Source of the DNA: Phycisphaerales bacterium
GTDB lineage: Bacteria; Planctomycetota; Phycisphaerae; Phycisphaerales; UBA1924
DNA length: 12,771 nt
Direction of reading: 5' to 3'
NCBI GenBank assembly: GCA_029260415.1
Contig: JAJDDH010000300.1
Location: forward strand, 1 to 12,771
The number at the start of each line of letters is the position of its first letter. The stretch's first letter is position 1. Below are positions 1-7,794 of this stretch, piece by piece. The position numbers and the translations under genes are program-made. The notes beneath the pieces are model-generated. The model saw only the letters and a program-made list of their open reading frames with translations. It did not search any database and was not told where the DNA came from.

Positions 1-518
1 TGCTCGATGAACCGACAAATGATCTCGACCTCCCTTCGCTGGAGGTTCTTGAGCAGGCGCTCTTTGAGTTCCCAGGTGCGATTGTCCTTGTCACCCACGA
101 TCGCTTCTTGCTCGAACGCGTCGCGACGGAGTATCTGGCGCTGAACGACCGGGGCGACGCCAGGTGGTTCGCCTCCATGGAACAGTGGAAGACGGCGATG
201 CTGACGGCGGAGCGCCCGACGGCCGACAAGCCCAGGCCCACCCAAACGCCCTCCAAGAAGCACAACCCTCCCAGGCCCGGGAAGCTCTCCTACAAGCTGC
301 AGCGGGAGTACGACGGCATGGAGGAATCGATTCTCGAAGCTGAGACCCACGTCGAGCGGCTTGAGGCAGAAGCCGCCGATCCGACGCTCACCTCGGATCA
401 CACGCGGGCCGCCATCGTCTACTCCAAGCTCAAGGATGGCCACCAGCGAGTGGCCGACCTCTACGCTCGGTGGGCCGAACTGGACACGATGAAAAATGCG
501 GCTGAGCTGAGGAGCTGA
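1..518 (+). CDS. ABC-F family ATPase, C-terminal part (Uup-like)
   Basis: This is the 3' end of a gene that begins before the window; the reading frame starts at base 3. The first visible residues are LDEPTNDLD, the Walker B/D-loop of the second nucleotide-binding domain. About 25 residues later comes LVTHDR, the H-loop (switch) histidine. A short Pro/Lys-rich linker follows (about base 220-290), and then a charged heptad-like helical stretch (KLQREYDGMEESILEAE and onward) that fits the C-terminal coiled coil of Uup-type ABC-F proteins. ABC-F proteins are soluble paired ATPases without membrane domains that act on ribosomes or nucleic acids; Uup is the subgroup with this C-terminal coiled coil. 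The exact subgroup cannot be settled because most of the protein is missing. The gene is convergent with the synthase gene and probably unrelated to it. Confidence 0.9.
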   Translation, partial: LDEPTNDLDLPSLEVLEQALFEFPGAIVLVTHDRFLLERVATEYLALNDRGDARWFASMEQWKTAMLTAERPTADKPRPTQTPSKKHNPPRPGKLSYKLQREYDGMEESILEAETHVERLEAEAADPTLTSDHTRAAIVYSKLKDGHQRVADLYARWAELDTMKNAAELRS

Positions 519-593
519 GGCCCCCTGGGTGGCGGGATGCGGACCATCGGGCGAGAGCTCTCAACACGGCGACTCGGCGCTGTCCCGCCTTGG
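519..593. terminator. possible bidirectional terminator region between convergent genes
   Basis: This 75-base gap separates two convergent stop codons. It holds an outer inverted repeat, GGCGGGA at 531-537 against TCCCGCC at 583-589, and a perfect 10-base palindrome GAGAGCTCTC at 553-562. There is no T-run on either strand, so a classical intrinsic terminator is not shown. The reading is mainly positional. Confidence 0.25.
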
Positions 594-3500
594 TCACGGC
601 TTGCTCGTGTCCTGAGCAGGAACGAGCGGCGACACGATTCGCTCCAGCTGATCGGCGCTCCAGTCGTATTTGTCGCCCGTCCCCCAGCCCCATAGACCAA
701 CGCCGCGGTAGCCGGCGCGACGCAGTGCTTCCAGACTCTTCGCGGTCGCCAGTTTGGGGTCCATCTCAGCGATCCACACTGGCGCGTCGAGCTCGATTGT
801 ATCTGCGAGGTTTACCGCCGCGTCCAGACCACGCTGGTCAAAGACGTTGTGACTGAGAACATCGAGTCCTCTCCCCCGCCAGTAGATTAGCTCGTCCGCG
901 CTGCGGCTGACCACCGTGAATCTCGCGTCCGCGTCGGTCGCTCGCAGCACGGCGAGTGCGCGATCGACGAAATCCTGTACCTGTGACAGCTGGGCCCGGG
1001 ACACGTTCTCCGGCTCGTTGAACAAGTCCCAGATCACACGGCGCCCCGCGAGCCTTTCGATGATTGGGGCGAGTCCGTGCTTGACGAAGCGCTCGGACTC
1101 CTCGTGATCGATGACAAACTGTGGAAACTCCACTCCTTTGCCGTCGAGCACCGTGTTGTCCATGAGACTGAACATGACGATAATGCCATGACGATTCGCG
1201 ATCTCAGCGAGGGCGTCGAGAAACTCGAGGAACTGCGGCTCGATGGCCGTCACGCTTCCCTCTGCGTCGAAGACGAGGCCCGTTCGATAGTCGCCGATGT
1301 ACACCCGGGTGAATCCGAGGCCCTGACGTTGCAGAGCCGCGTAGGTCTGCTCGAGGGTCTCGCGCTGCTGCTCGGAGATCGGCCCGCTGAACGCGTAGCC
1401 CAGCGGCCACGGACGATCCGCCCCGCTCGACGCCAGAAACGCATTGGGCGAGGAAGGCTGCGGACGATGGATGCGGTCCGCGGGAACGGTTCGAATCTCG
1501 GGCGCTTCCCAGTCTCCGCGCGGAACGAGACGAACATCCGTGACGGCTAGTTCGCCTCGGAACGGCCGGTAGCCGCGCCCTCGAACGCGGTCACTTTGAG
1601 CGCTGACCTTGAGGCCGACGCGCTGGATCGATCGCTGAGCGACGAAACCCGGATCGGTGTACCCCATCGCAGGGGTGAACGAACCGGGCGCAATGCCGAC
1701 CCGGACGCGGCGGAGCACATCCTGTCTTTCAACGAACTCGATGGACCCGTACTGGCTCTTGCCCTCGGTGTCCGTCGCAAACGCCTGAAGCTCGCCCGCG
1801 AACCCACGCGGGTACGTGATGTCGAAGACGAGCTGCCGCGACCCGGCCAGCGAGGCGCCCAGCGGCGCCAGCGGACCGGTGAGATCGATGAAGATTTCGC
1901 CCTGCTCCCTCGCGCCTGCCTCCGGATCCAGGTCGACGTCGAGCGTCAGCCCGCCGATTCGAGCCTCGGCCCCCGTCACGCTCGATCCTCGCACCTGCCA
2001 TCCGGCCCGCGTCAGGTTGACCCCCGCCACCCGGCTCGCAAGCACGGTCTCCTTGGGCGCCCTCCCCATCGAATCCGTGCCGAGTACGACGCCGACCGTC
2101 ACGCCCACTACTGCAGTAGCCACGGACCAGCGCAGCGCACGAACATGAACCGCAGGGCTCATCGTGACGCGACGCCCCGACTCCACCACGCGCGCACCAC
2201 CGACCCAGAGGAACCCGGCAGCAAACCGCAGCAGAAACGGTGCGCCGACAAGTGAGAAGTCGTTGCTCAACCCCAAGAGAAGGCAAGCGACCAGAACTCC
2301 CGCAACCACCAGCTCAACCGCGCCGGCCGGCGGCCTGCCCGGTCCACGACGTGCGTCGGGGTCCACCTCCGAGTCGCTTCGGCCCCCGAACTTCGGCGTA
2401 CGGACGAACGGGCTGCGCACCCCGACCAGGGCCCCCACCGCCGCCCGTGTGTTCACCGCGCTCATGCCGACCCCCAGTGCCATCAGAGCCGGCAGCCTCG
2501 CCAGCGTCCGCCACACCGACTGTCCCGCCGCCCGCTGGGCGACAAGGACGAACACCGCCGCCGCGAGCGTGCCGCCGAGCAGAACCGCGCTCCCGATCGC
2601 CCACGCCGGCGCTCCGCGCAACTGCGACAACGGTAATGCCACAAAGGTCGCTGGGACCGCAATGGCCGCGAGCACGAACATGACCAAGTACATGATCGGA
2701 GCCGTAAGGTGGAAGAATGCTTCCGCCTTCACGCGCAACGGAGCCTTGCTGGCAAGAATCCGTGGGATCAGCTTGACAGCGCACTGCAGCAGTCCGCGCG
2801 TCCACCGATGTTGCTGGCTGAGGAATGCGGTCATTGTCGATGGCAACTCCGCGTCCGCGTGAACATCGGGCAGGTAGACGAATCGCCACCCAGCCAGCTG
2901 CGCCCGGTAGGAGAGATCCGTGTCCTCGGTCAGTGTGTCGTGCCGCCAGCCGCCCGCCTCGTCGATGCAGGTCCTGCGCCACAGTCCCGCCGTGCCGTTG
3001 AAGTTGAACCACCGCCCCGTACGAGCACGGATCGCTTGCTCCAGCACCAGGTGCCCGTCGAGGAACATCGCCTGGCACTGCGTCAGCAGGGACTCGTCGC
3101 GGTTCAGATGCCGCCACTCAGCCTGCACGACGCCGACCCTTTCATCGGTGAAGTGATGCACGGTACGCCGGAGGAAATCCGGCGCAGGAACAAAGTCCGC
3201 GTCGAAGATGGCCACCAGCTCGCCGGTCGCCGACTGCAGCCCTGCAGCCAGCGCCCCGCTCTTGAATCCCTCACGCGAATCTCGGTGAAGGCAGACGACA
3301 TCGACGCCCTCGGATCGGAATCGCTCACAGCGCCTGCGCACGACCTCGGTGCAATCGTCGGTTGAATCATCGAGGACCTGAATCTGCAAGCGGTCGCGCG
3401 GGTAGTCAAAGGCGCAGGCCGCAGCGATGATGCGTTCGGCAACATTGCGCTCGTTGAAGAGCGGGATCTGAATCGTCACTCGTGGAAGCTCAGAGTACTC

Positions 3501-6500
3501 CGACACCGGCGCCTGGGCGCTGCGCACCCCGCGATGGCGCACGTAGAGCCACACAAGGAAGTAGCGGTGCGCCCCGTAGAGGCAGATGGCGATCGCGATG
3601 AGCCCGTAGAAAACCGCCAGTGCGATGCCGACCCAGGAGAACTCTGAAGGCTGGGATTGAAACGTGAGCGTCACCCCTGGCCGGCTCGCAACGAACGACG
3701 CCCTGCCGGCGGGTGACACGTCTGTATCGCGAATACTCAGAATCTTCAGTGATGCCAGCGATCCGAGCTCCTCGAGACCACGATCGCTCAGCGCCGTGCC
3801 GTTGAGCTCAAGCTCTCTGAGAGCCGGCAGCTTCAGCAGGTTTCCGACCGAGGCATCGGAGACCGTCGTGTCGTTTAGCTCAAGCTTACGAAGCGACGCG
3901 GTCTCGGAGATCGTTTTCACTCCGGCGTCCGAGATGCGGGTTCCATTGAGCCGCAGCCTTTCGAGATGCCTGAAGCCGGTGAGGACTTCCAGACCGCGGT
4001 CTGTGATCTTTGTGCCATCAATGCCGAGCTCCACCAGGTCCACAAGACCCACGAGCGCGGCCAGTCCTTGATCTGTGACATTGGTCTCGCTCACATAGAG
4101 GTGGCTCAGCGAGCTCATGCGTCCGATCGACTCGAGGCCCGCGTCGCCCACATTCGTCCCATACAGGTCCAGGTACTGCAGAGCGGGAAGGCGTTCGAGT
4201 TCGCGCACCGCGGCGTCACCGAGGCGGGTGTTCTGCGCGGAGATCTGGCGGAGCGACCTGAGCGCTGCGAGATGTGAGGCGTGCTCGTCCCGAAGCAACG
4301 TGTCGCACAGACGAATCGACCGCAGCTTGGTGAGCCCCTCGAGGCGCCGCAGACCGGCGCCCGTCACGCGGGTCCCGTCGAGGTCGAGGCGCTCCAGAGT
4401 CGCCAGCCCGGCGAGGTGCAGAAGTCCGTCGTCGGAGATCGCTGTGCGGCTCAGTCGTAGGGCGCGCAGGCGCGGGAGACCGACCAGATTCGCGAGAAGA
4501 TCGTCATCGACGGACGTGTCAGCAAGGTCCAGCGATTCGAGATCCGAAAGATCCCGGAGCGCAACGAGCGACTCAGCATCGACCGTGCGATGCTGGAGAC
4601 TCAGCGATCGAACGGCGGAGAGCCGGTCCAACTCGGTAACTCCGGTGTCCTCGGGAAGCTCGCTGCTCGACCACGGCGCCTCGTCGGGCGGGTCAACGCC
4701 GGCCCACGCCGAATCAGCCCGCGGGGAATCAAGCTCGACGGCGAGCTCCGGGCGTCGCCGCAGCAGCAGGGCCTTGCCGTCGCCGGTCACGCGCGTGCCC
4801 TCGAGCGAGACCTCGCCGAGCGCCCCGAAGAGGGCGAGTGACTCCGCGGCCTGATCGGTGATTCCGGTGCGATCGAGCCGAAGCTGAGAAAGAACCGGCA
4901 ATGCCTGCAGTTTCGCTACGCCTCGATCACTGATCGTTGTCGCGGAGAGATCGATGACGCGAAGATTCGGCAGCAGCGTGATCGTCTCCAGGGCACGATC
5001 GGTAACCGCTGTCCCCGCCAGCTCGAGTTCCTGAAGCCCCACCCTGCTCTCCAGCATCCGCACGCCGGCATCGCTCACGTGCGTGTGACTGAGCGCGAGC
5101 CGTTGAATCGGGTCGCCGAGCCGGCTCAACGCCTCGTCGGTGATCCCGGTCCCGTTCAGGCTCAGCGAGACGAGCCGTCCCGAGTTCGTGAGCGCGGCCA
5201 GCCCGACGTCGGTCACCGCCGTACCGTCGAGCATCAGGTGCTGAAGCTGCGGCAATCGAGCGATGTGCTCCATGCCGTTGTCGCCGACACTCGTCCCATC
5301 GAGATGGAGCGCCATGAGATGCTTCAGGAGCGAGATGTGTTCGAGACCTTCGTCTGAGACGTTGGTGTCCGTCAGGATCAAGCGGTTCAGCCAGGCGAAC
5401 CCCCCGCCGGCTCCGCTGGCCTGCACCTCACGGACCAGGATCCGGGCGATCGTAGTGACAGCATCGTCCGTGGCTCTTGTTCCGGCGAGGTTGAGCGTCC
5501 GCAGCTCATGAATGCCCGAGAGTTTCGAGATGGTCGAACCCGTGATTGCTGTGTCGGAGAGATTCAAAGAGTTCAGGTGCTTGAACTTCCCGATCGATTC
5601 AAATGAGGCGTCGGTGATCCGCGTTCCCTGCAGGTCGAGATGGAACATCCCGATGAGTCCGGTGAGCGCCGCGATCGATAAATCGTCTGCCGCGGTGCCA
5701 CCGGCATAGAGCTCCGTCAGCCCCTGCAGCGCGCCGAGGCGCCGAATACCGTCGGCGGTAACGTTCGTCCCGTAGATATTCAGAAAGGTGAGGCGTCCGG
5801 CGCGCGCGAAGCGATCGAGGGTGGCGTCCGTAATGCGCGTGCTCGATAGCTTCAGGTGTGTGAGCAACGGAAGCTCTGCCAGCGGAGCGAGACCCGCATC
5901 GTTGACACGCGTGTCGTTGAGATCGAGCAACCACAGCTTCTTTGCGTCCTTGAAGCCCGCCAGGCCCGGACCCAGAACGTTGGTCTTGGGAAGAAACAAC
6001 ATCTCAAGGTTTGGAAGCGCTCCGAGTCCGGCCAGACCCCCGTCGTTCACACGGGTCTCGGAAATATCGAGAACGACGAGGTTTCTGAGCTCGCTGAGTT
6101 CCCCTACACCGGAAACGTCGGTAAGGGCCAGATTGAGGAACTTCATCGCCGAAAGAGCCCGCAAGTGTGACACGCCCTCATCGGTGATGGCTGTGCTTTG
6201 CAAGGAAAGCTGTTCGAGGCTCTTCATCCCGGCGAGGTGGCGCAGTCCGGCGCCCGTCACACCGGTGCGATCTAGAAAGATCAACTCCAGCTTCTGAAAG
6301 CCCGCGATCGATGCCAATCCCGCATCGGTGACCCCAGAGTCCCTGAAGTTTATTGTCGTCAGAGACGCGCCGGAAAGGTCCTTCAGTCCCGACCCGGTTA
6401 CGGCGGTCGATGCCAGAGTGAGCGATTCCAACGCTGTGAGGTCTTGCAGGTGCGTCAGGCCCGCGTCCGTAATGGCCGTGCCTCGCAAGCTGAGCGATCT

Positions 6501-7205
6501 GAGTTCTTTCAACCCGGCAAGGTGGCGCAGCCCGGCGTCCGTCACCCCGGTGTTCCCGAGTTCGATCGACTCGATCTGCCGGAAGGCGGCGATCGACTCT
6601 AATCCCTCATCGGTCGCCCCCGATTCCGTGAAATCTACGGCGGTTAGCGGCACGTTTGAAAGAAACTTCAGACCCGATCCGGTGATGTCAGGGCTGCGCA
6701 GCACAAGAACAGCGAGGCTCTCGAGGGAATGTAAGTGAGCGAGGCCGGCGTCGGTGACCGCTGTGCCGTAGAGCATGAAGCGACGGGTGTGCGTCAGATG
6801 CGGCGCGCAGGCATCGAGCCACGCGTCGGTAACTCGCGGCCCCCTCAGACTCAGGTAGTCTTGCCCGATTCGGATCGTCCCCGCCAGGTCCGCCGCTTCG
6901 CGGGCGAGCTGGGAGAGAACAGGCAATCGCTCAGTGTCCGCAAGAGACGACGCTTGACGAAGTCGCTGCGTCAGTTGATCCGTCTCGGCCTCCATGACGA
7001 CTTCGAGACCAACCTGATTCGCCAGATCAAGAGCATCGTAGATGCTGTCGTAGATCTGATCCTCGGGCTGCACAATCTCCGACAGAGGTCGGGGCAGTGA
7101 GGCCAACGGCCCTCGATCGGCTGTCGTATCCTGCGCCAACGCGCCGATGGGAGTAGCGAGGAATGTAAGCAGTAGTGGCCAGTGAAGTGCTGATGTGATT
7201 CGCAT
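594..7205 (-). CDS. LRR solenoid - GT2 (CslA-like) polysaccharide synthase - GH5-like hydrolase fusion protein
   Basis: This single open frame encodes about 2,200 residues, numbered here from the ATG at 7211; the ATG at 7205 is preferred because GGAG lies 8 nt before it but only 2 nt before 7211. Residues 1-26 form a signal peptide (cleavage near GALA|Q). A helical region (about 40-120) is followed by leucine-rich repeats at 123-827 and 857-1183. A membrane helix at 1193-1215 leads to a GT2 domain (about 1240-1475) with D1281 in VLDDSTDD, DAD at 1337-1339, TED at 1428-1430 and QQHRW at 1466-1470. These motifs, with FNGTAG and a late FVRTPK, resemble CslA-type processive synthases. Hydrophobic segments lie near 1503-1525, 1537-1558, 1573-1596 (perhaps interfacial), 1631-1650, 1654-1672 and 1693-1712. 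A jelly-roll-like domain (about 1725-1897) precedes a GH5/clan-A-like domain (1925-2200) with NEP (E2066) and IAEMD (E2149). The likely role is making, exporting and processing a beta-linked polysaccharide. Product and exact GH family are unknown. Confidence 0.88.
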   Translation of the reverse strand: MRITSALHWPLLLTFLATPIGALAQDTTADRGPLASLPRPLSEIVQPEDQIYDSIYDALDLANQVGLEVVMEAETDQLTQRLRQASSLADTERLPVLSQLAREAADLAGTIRIGQDYLSLRGPRVTDAWLDACAPHLTHTRRFMLYGTAVTDAGLAHLHSLESLAVLVLRSPDITGSGLKFLSNVPLTAVDFTESGATDEGLESIAAFRQIESIELGNTGVTDAGLRHLAGLKELRSLSLRGTAITDAGLTHLQDLTALESLTLASTAVTGSGLKDLSGASLTTINFRDSGVTDAGLASIAGFQKLELIFLDRTGVTGAGLRHLAGMKSLEQLSLQSTAITDEGVSHLRALSAMKFLNLALTDVSGVGELSELRNLVVLDISETRVNDGGLAGLGALPNLEMLFLPKTNVLGPGLAGFKDAKKLWLLDLNDTRVNDAGLAPLAELPLLTHLKLSSTRITDATLDRFARAGRLTFLNIYGTNVTADGIRRLGALQGLTELYAGGTAADDLSIAALTGLIGMFHLDLQGTRITDASFESIGKFKHLNSLNLSDTAITGSTISKLSGIHELRTLNLAGTRATDDAVTTIARILVREVQASGAGGGFAWLNRLILTDTNVSDEGLEHISLLKHLMALHLDGTSVGDNGMEHIARLPQLQHLMLDGTAVTDVGLAALTNSGRLVSLSLNGTGITDEALSRLGDPIQRLALSHTHVSDAGVRMLESRVGLQELELAGTAVTDRALETITLLPNLRVIDLSATTISDRGVAKLQALPVLSQLRLDRTGITDQAAESLALFGALGEVSLEGTRVTGDGKALLLRRRPELAVELDSPRADSAWAGVDPPDEAPWSSSELPEDTGVTELDRLSAVRSLSLQHRTVDAESLVALRDLSDLESLDLADTSVDDDLLANLVGLPRLRALRLSRTAISDDGLLHLAGLATLERLDLDGTRVTGAGLRRLEGLTKLRSIRLCDTLLRDEHASHLAALRSLRQISAQNTRLGDAAVRELERLPALQYLDLYGTNVGDAGLESIGRMSSLSHLYVSETNVTDQGLAALVGLVDLVELGIDGTKITDRGLEVLTGFRHLERLRLNGTRISDAGVKTISETASLRKLELNDTTVSDASVGNLLKLPALRELELNGTALSDRGLEELGSLASLKILSIRDTDVSPAGRASFVASRPGVTLTFQSQPSEFSWVGIALAVFYGLIAIAICLYGAHRYFLVWLYVRHRGVRSAQAPVSEYSELPRVTIQIPLFNERNVAERIIAAACAFDYPRDRLQIQVLDDSTDDCTEVVRRRCERFRSEGVDVVCLHRDSREGFKSGALAAGLQSATGELVAIFDADFVPAPDFLRRTVHHFTDERVGVVQAEWRHLNRDESLLTQCQAMFLDGHLVLEQAIRARTGRWFNFNGTAGLWRRTCIDEAGGWRHDTLTEDTDLSYRAQLAGWRFVYLPDVHADAELPSTMTAFLSQQHRWTRGLLQCAVKLIPRILASKAPLRVKAEAFFHLTAPIMYLVMFVLAAIAVPATFVALPLSQLRGAPAWAIGSAVLLGGTLAAAVFVLVAQRAAGQSVWRTLARLPALMALGVGMSAVNTRAAVGALVGVRSPFVRTPKFGGRSDSEVDPDARRGPGRPPAGAVELVVAGVLVACLLLGLSNDFSLVGAPFLLRFAAGFLWVGGARVVESGRRVTMSPAVHVRALRWSVATAVVGVTVGVVLGTDSMGRAPKETVLASRVAGVNLTRAGWQVRGSSVTGAEARIGGLTLDVDLDPEAGAREQGEIFIDLTGPLAPLGASLAGSRQLVFDITYPRGFAGELQAFATDTEGKSQYGSIEFVERQDVLRRVRVGIAPGSFTPAMGYTDPGFVAQRSIQRVGLKVSAQSDRVRGRGYRPFRGELAVTDVRLVPRGDWEAPEIRTVPADRIHRPQPSSPNAFLASSGADRPWPLGYAFSGPISEQQRETLEQTYAALQRQGLGFTRVYIGDYRTGLVFDAEGSVTAIEPQFLEFLDALAEIANRHGIIVMFSLMDNTVLDGKGVEFPQFVIDHEESERFVKHGLAPIIERLAGRRVIWDLFNEPENVSRAQLSQVQDFVDRALAVLRATDADARFTVVSRSADELIYWRGRGLDVLSHNVFDQRGLDAAVNLADTIELDAPVWIAEMDPKLATAKSLEALRRAGYRGVGLWGWGTGDKYDWSADQLERIVSPLVPAQDTSKP
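3663..6845 (-). repeat. about 43 tandem leucine-rich repeats (24-residue, 72-bp period) in two arrays
   Basis: These repeats encode residues 123-827 (4731-6845, 29 repeats) and about 857-1183 (3663-4643, 13 full repeats plus a partial one). The consensus is GTxVTDAGLxxLxxLxxLxxLxL. Most units are exactly 24 residues; a few are 22 or 23. One unit near the middle of array 1 is stretched to about 38 residues by an insertion containing SGAGGGF. The arrays are separated by an acidic, proline-rich linker (828-856, with VDPPDEAP). LRR solenoids usually bind proteins or glycans; the ligand here is unknown. They follow a signal peptide, so they should lie outside the cytoplasmic membrane. Confidence 0.9.
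6129..6698 (-). repeat. tandem 285-bp duplication of a four-LRR block
   Basis: Residues 172-266 (6414-6698) and 267-361 (6129-6413) are two adjacent 95-residue blocks. Each has a short 23-residue unit (ITGSGLKFL / VTGSGLKDL) followed by three 24-residue units. The units match in order: TDEGLESIAAF / TDAGLASIAGF, GVTDAGLRHLAGL / GVTGAGLRHLAGM, and AITDAGLTHL / AITDEGVSHL. The shared off-length unit in the same place makes a block duplication more likely than independent repeat drift. Confidence 0.75.
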
Positions 7206-7213
7206 TCTCATTG

Positions 7214-7217
7214 CTCC
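7214..7217 (-). promoter_or_regulatory. Shine-Dalgarno site of the LRR-GT2-GH gene
   Basis: The minus strand reads GGAG here, 8 nt before the ATG at 7205 and 2 nt before the ATG at 7211. The spacing favours 7205, which removes two residues (Met-Arg) from the longest possible protein and leaves the signal peptide intact. Confidence 0.6.
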
Positions 7218-7773
7218 ACGCTGGCCAGGACGGTAGCGCTTCGACCCGAATGGTCATTTGCCAGATCAATGGCCTCAGGAGAGATTCCCGCCAGGACTTC
7301 TGCCCCTCGTCTCGATGCGTCCTCCCCGCGGGACCAGGGTCTTGACCATCGGCGCTCTTAGGCTCAAGGCCCGCCAGAGCAACCGGCGGACCCTCGGCAT
7401 CGCCCGTGCTATCGAGAACGAGACCCACGCCCCTGGCCGCCTATCGCGCCGGGCCGGCTGCGCCCGCGTCGAGGTTCAGCGTCAGTAACTGCTCGATCTG
7501 TCAGGCTTTGTGGCGATAGGGAAGCACGCGTTTGCGCTCGCACGTTCTCAGCCCCAGGAGGTCGCAGGTTTGAAGCCTGTCCCCGCTATTGAACGGAGAT
7601 AGAGTGCGGCAAGCTCCTGGGGGCTGGTCGCTCTCGTGCGCGGAGGGCGTTTCAAACCGGCGCGGGGCGAGTCTGGGCTTGCCGGGGCCTGGCGGAGCGT
7701 GGCGATCTCGCCGTGGAGTTCTTACGCCCCCTCGTGCACAAGCCCCGGTGTCGGCGCACCAAAGCATTGAGAA
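7218..7773. other. intergenic region with no convincing gene
   Basis: This stretch of about 560 bases lies between the synthase gene and the upstream operon. Open frames at 7258-7488 (plus) and 7501-7767 (minus) show no recognisable domain, signal peptide or Shine-Dalgarno site. I found no clear -35/-10 pair for the synthase gene, though its promoter most likely lies here. A tRNA T-arm-like hairpin sits at 7564-7580. Three short segments, 7549-7560, 7567-7576 and 7581-7586, have reverse complements in the same order downstream (7614-7626, 7649-7658, 7662-7667). The meaning of these is unclear. Confidence 0.5.
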
Positions 7774-7791
7774 GAGCAGCTTGCACTGCTC
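7774..7791 (-). terminator. weak intrinsic-terminator-like hairpin after the beta-helix gene
   Basis: On the minus strand a 6-bp stem GAGCAG/CTGCTC encloses a 6-nt loop and is followed by TTCTC and later TTT. It begins 3 nt after the stop codon of the gene ending at 7795. Stem and T-tract are both weak, so position is the main support. Confidence 0.35.
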
Positions 7792-7794
7792 GTG

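Noticed and set aside
1077..2255. Plus-strand open frames opposite the hydrolase and jelly-roll domains
   Set aside because: They are antisense shadows with no family resemblance; the minus-strand frame holds the clear NEP and AEMD motifs.
2314..3117. Minus-strand open frame of 267 codons inside the GT2/membrane region
   Set aside because: It is a shifted frame of the synthase gene with Gly/Arg-rich composition and no recognisable domain; the synthase frame has all GT2 motifs here.
4117..4854. Long plus-strand open frame opposite the LRR array
   Set aside because: Its product is Ser/Arg-rich low complexity mirroring the antisense LRR codons; no domain or ribosome site.
3663..6845. Regular 72-bp DNA periodicity resembling a repeat array such as CRISPR
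   Set aside because: The period matches 24-residue leucine-rich repeats in an open frame; units are diverged and have no constant repeat with variable spacers.
7501..7600. Possible tRNA gene
   Set aside because: Only a T-arm-like hairpin is present. The seven bases after it (CCCCGCT) have no matching 5' acceptor strand upstream, and no anticodon stem pairs at the expected distance.
7258..7767. Small open frames on both strands in the intergenic gap
   Set aside because: No domain, signal peptide or Shine-Dalgarno site, and composition typical of chance frames in GC-rich DNA.
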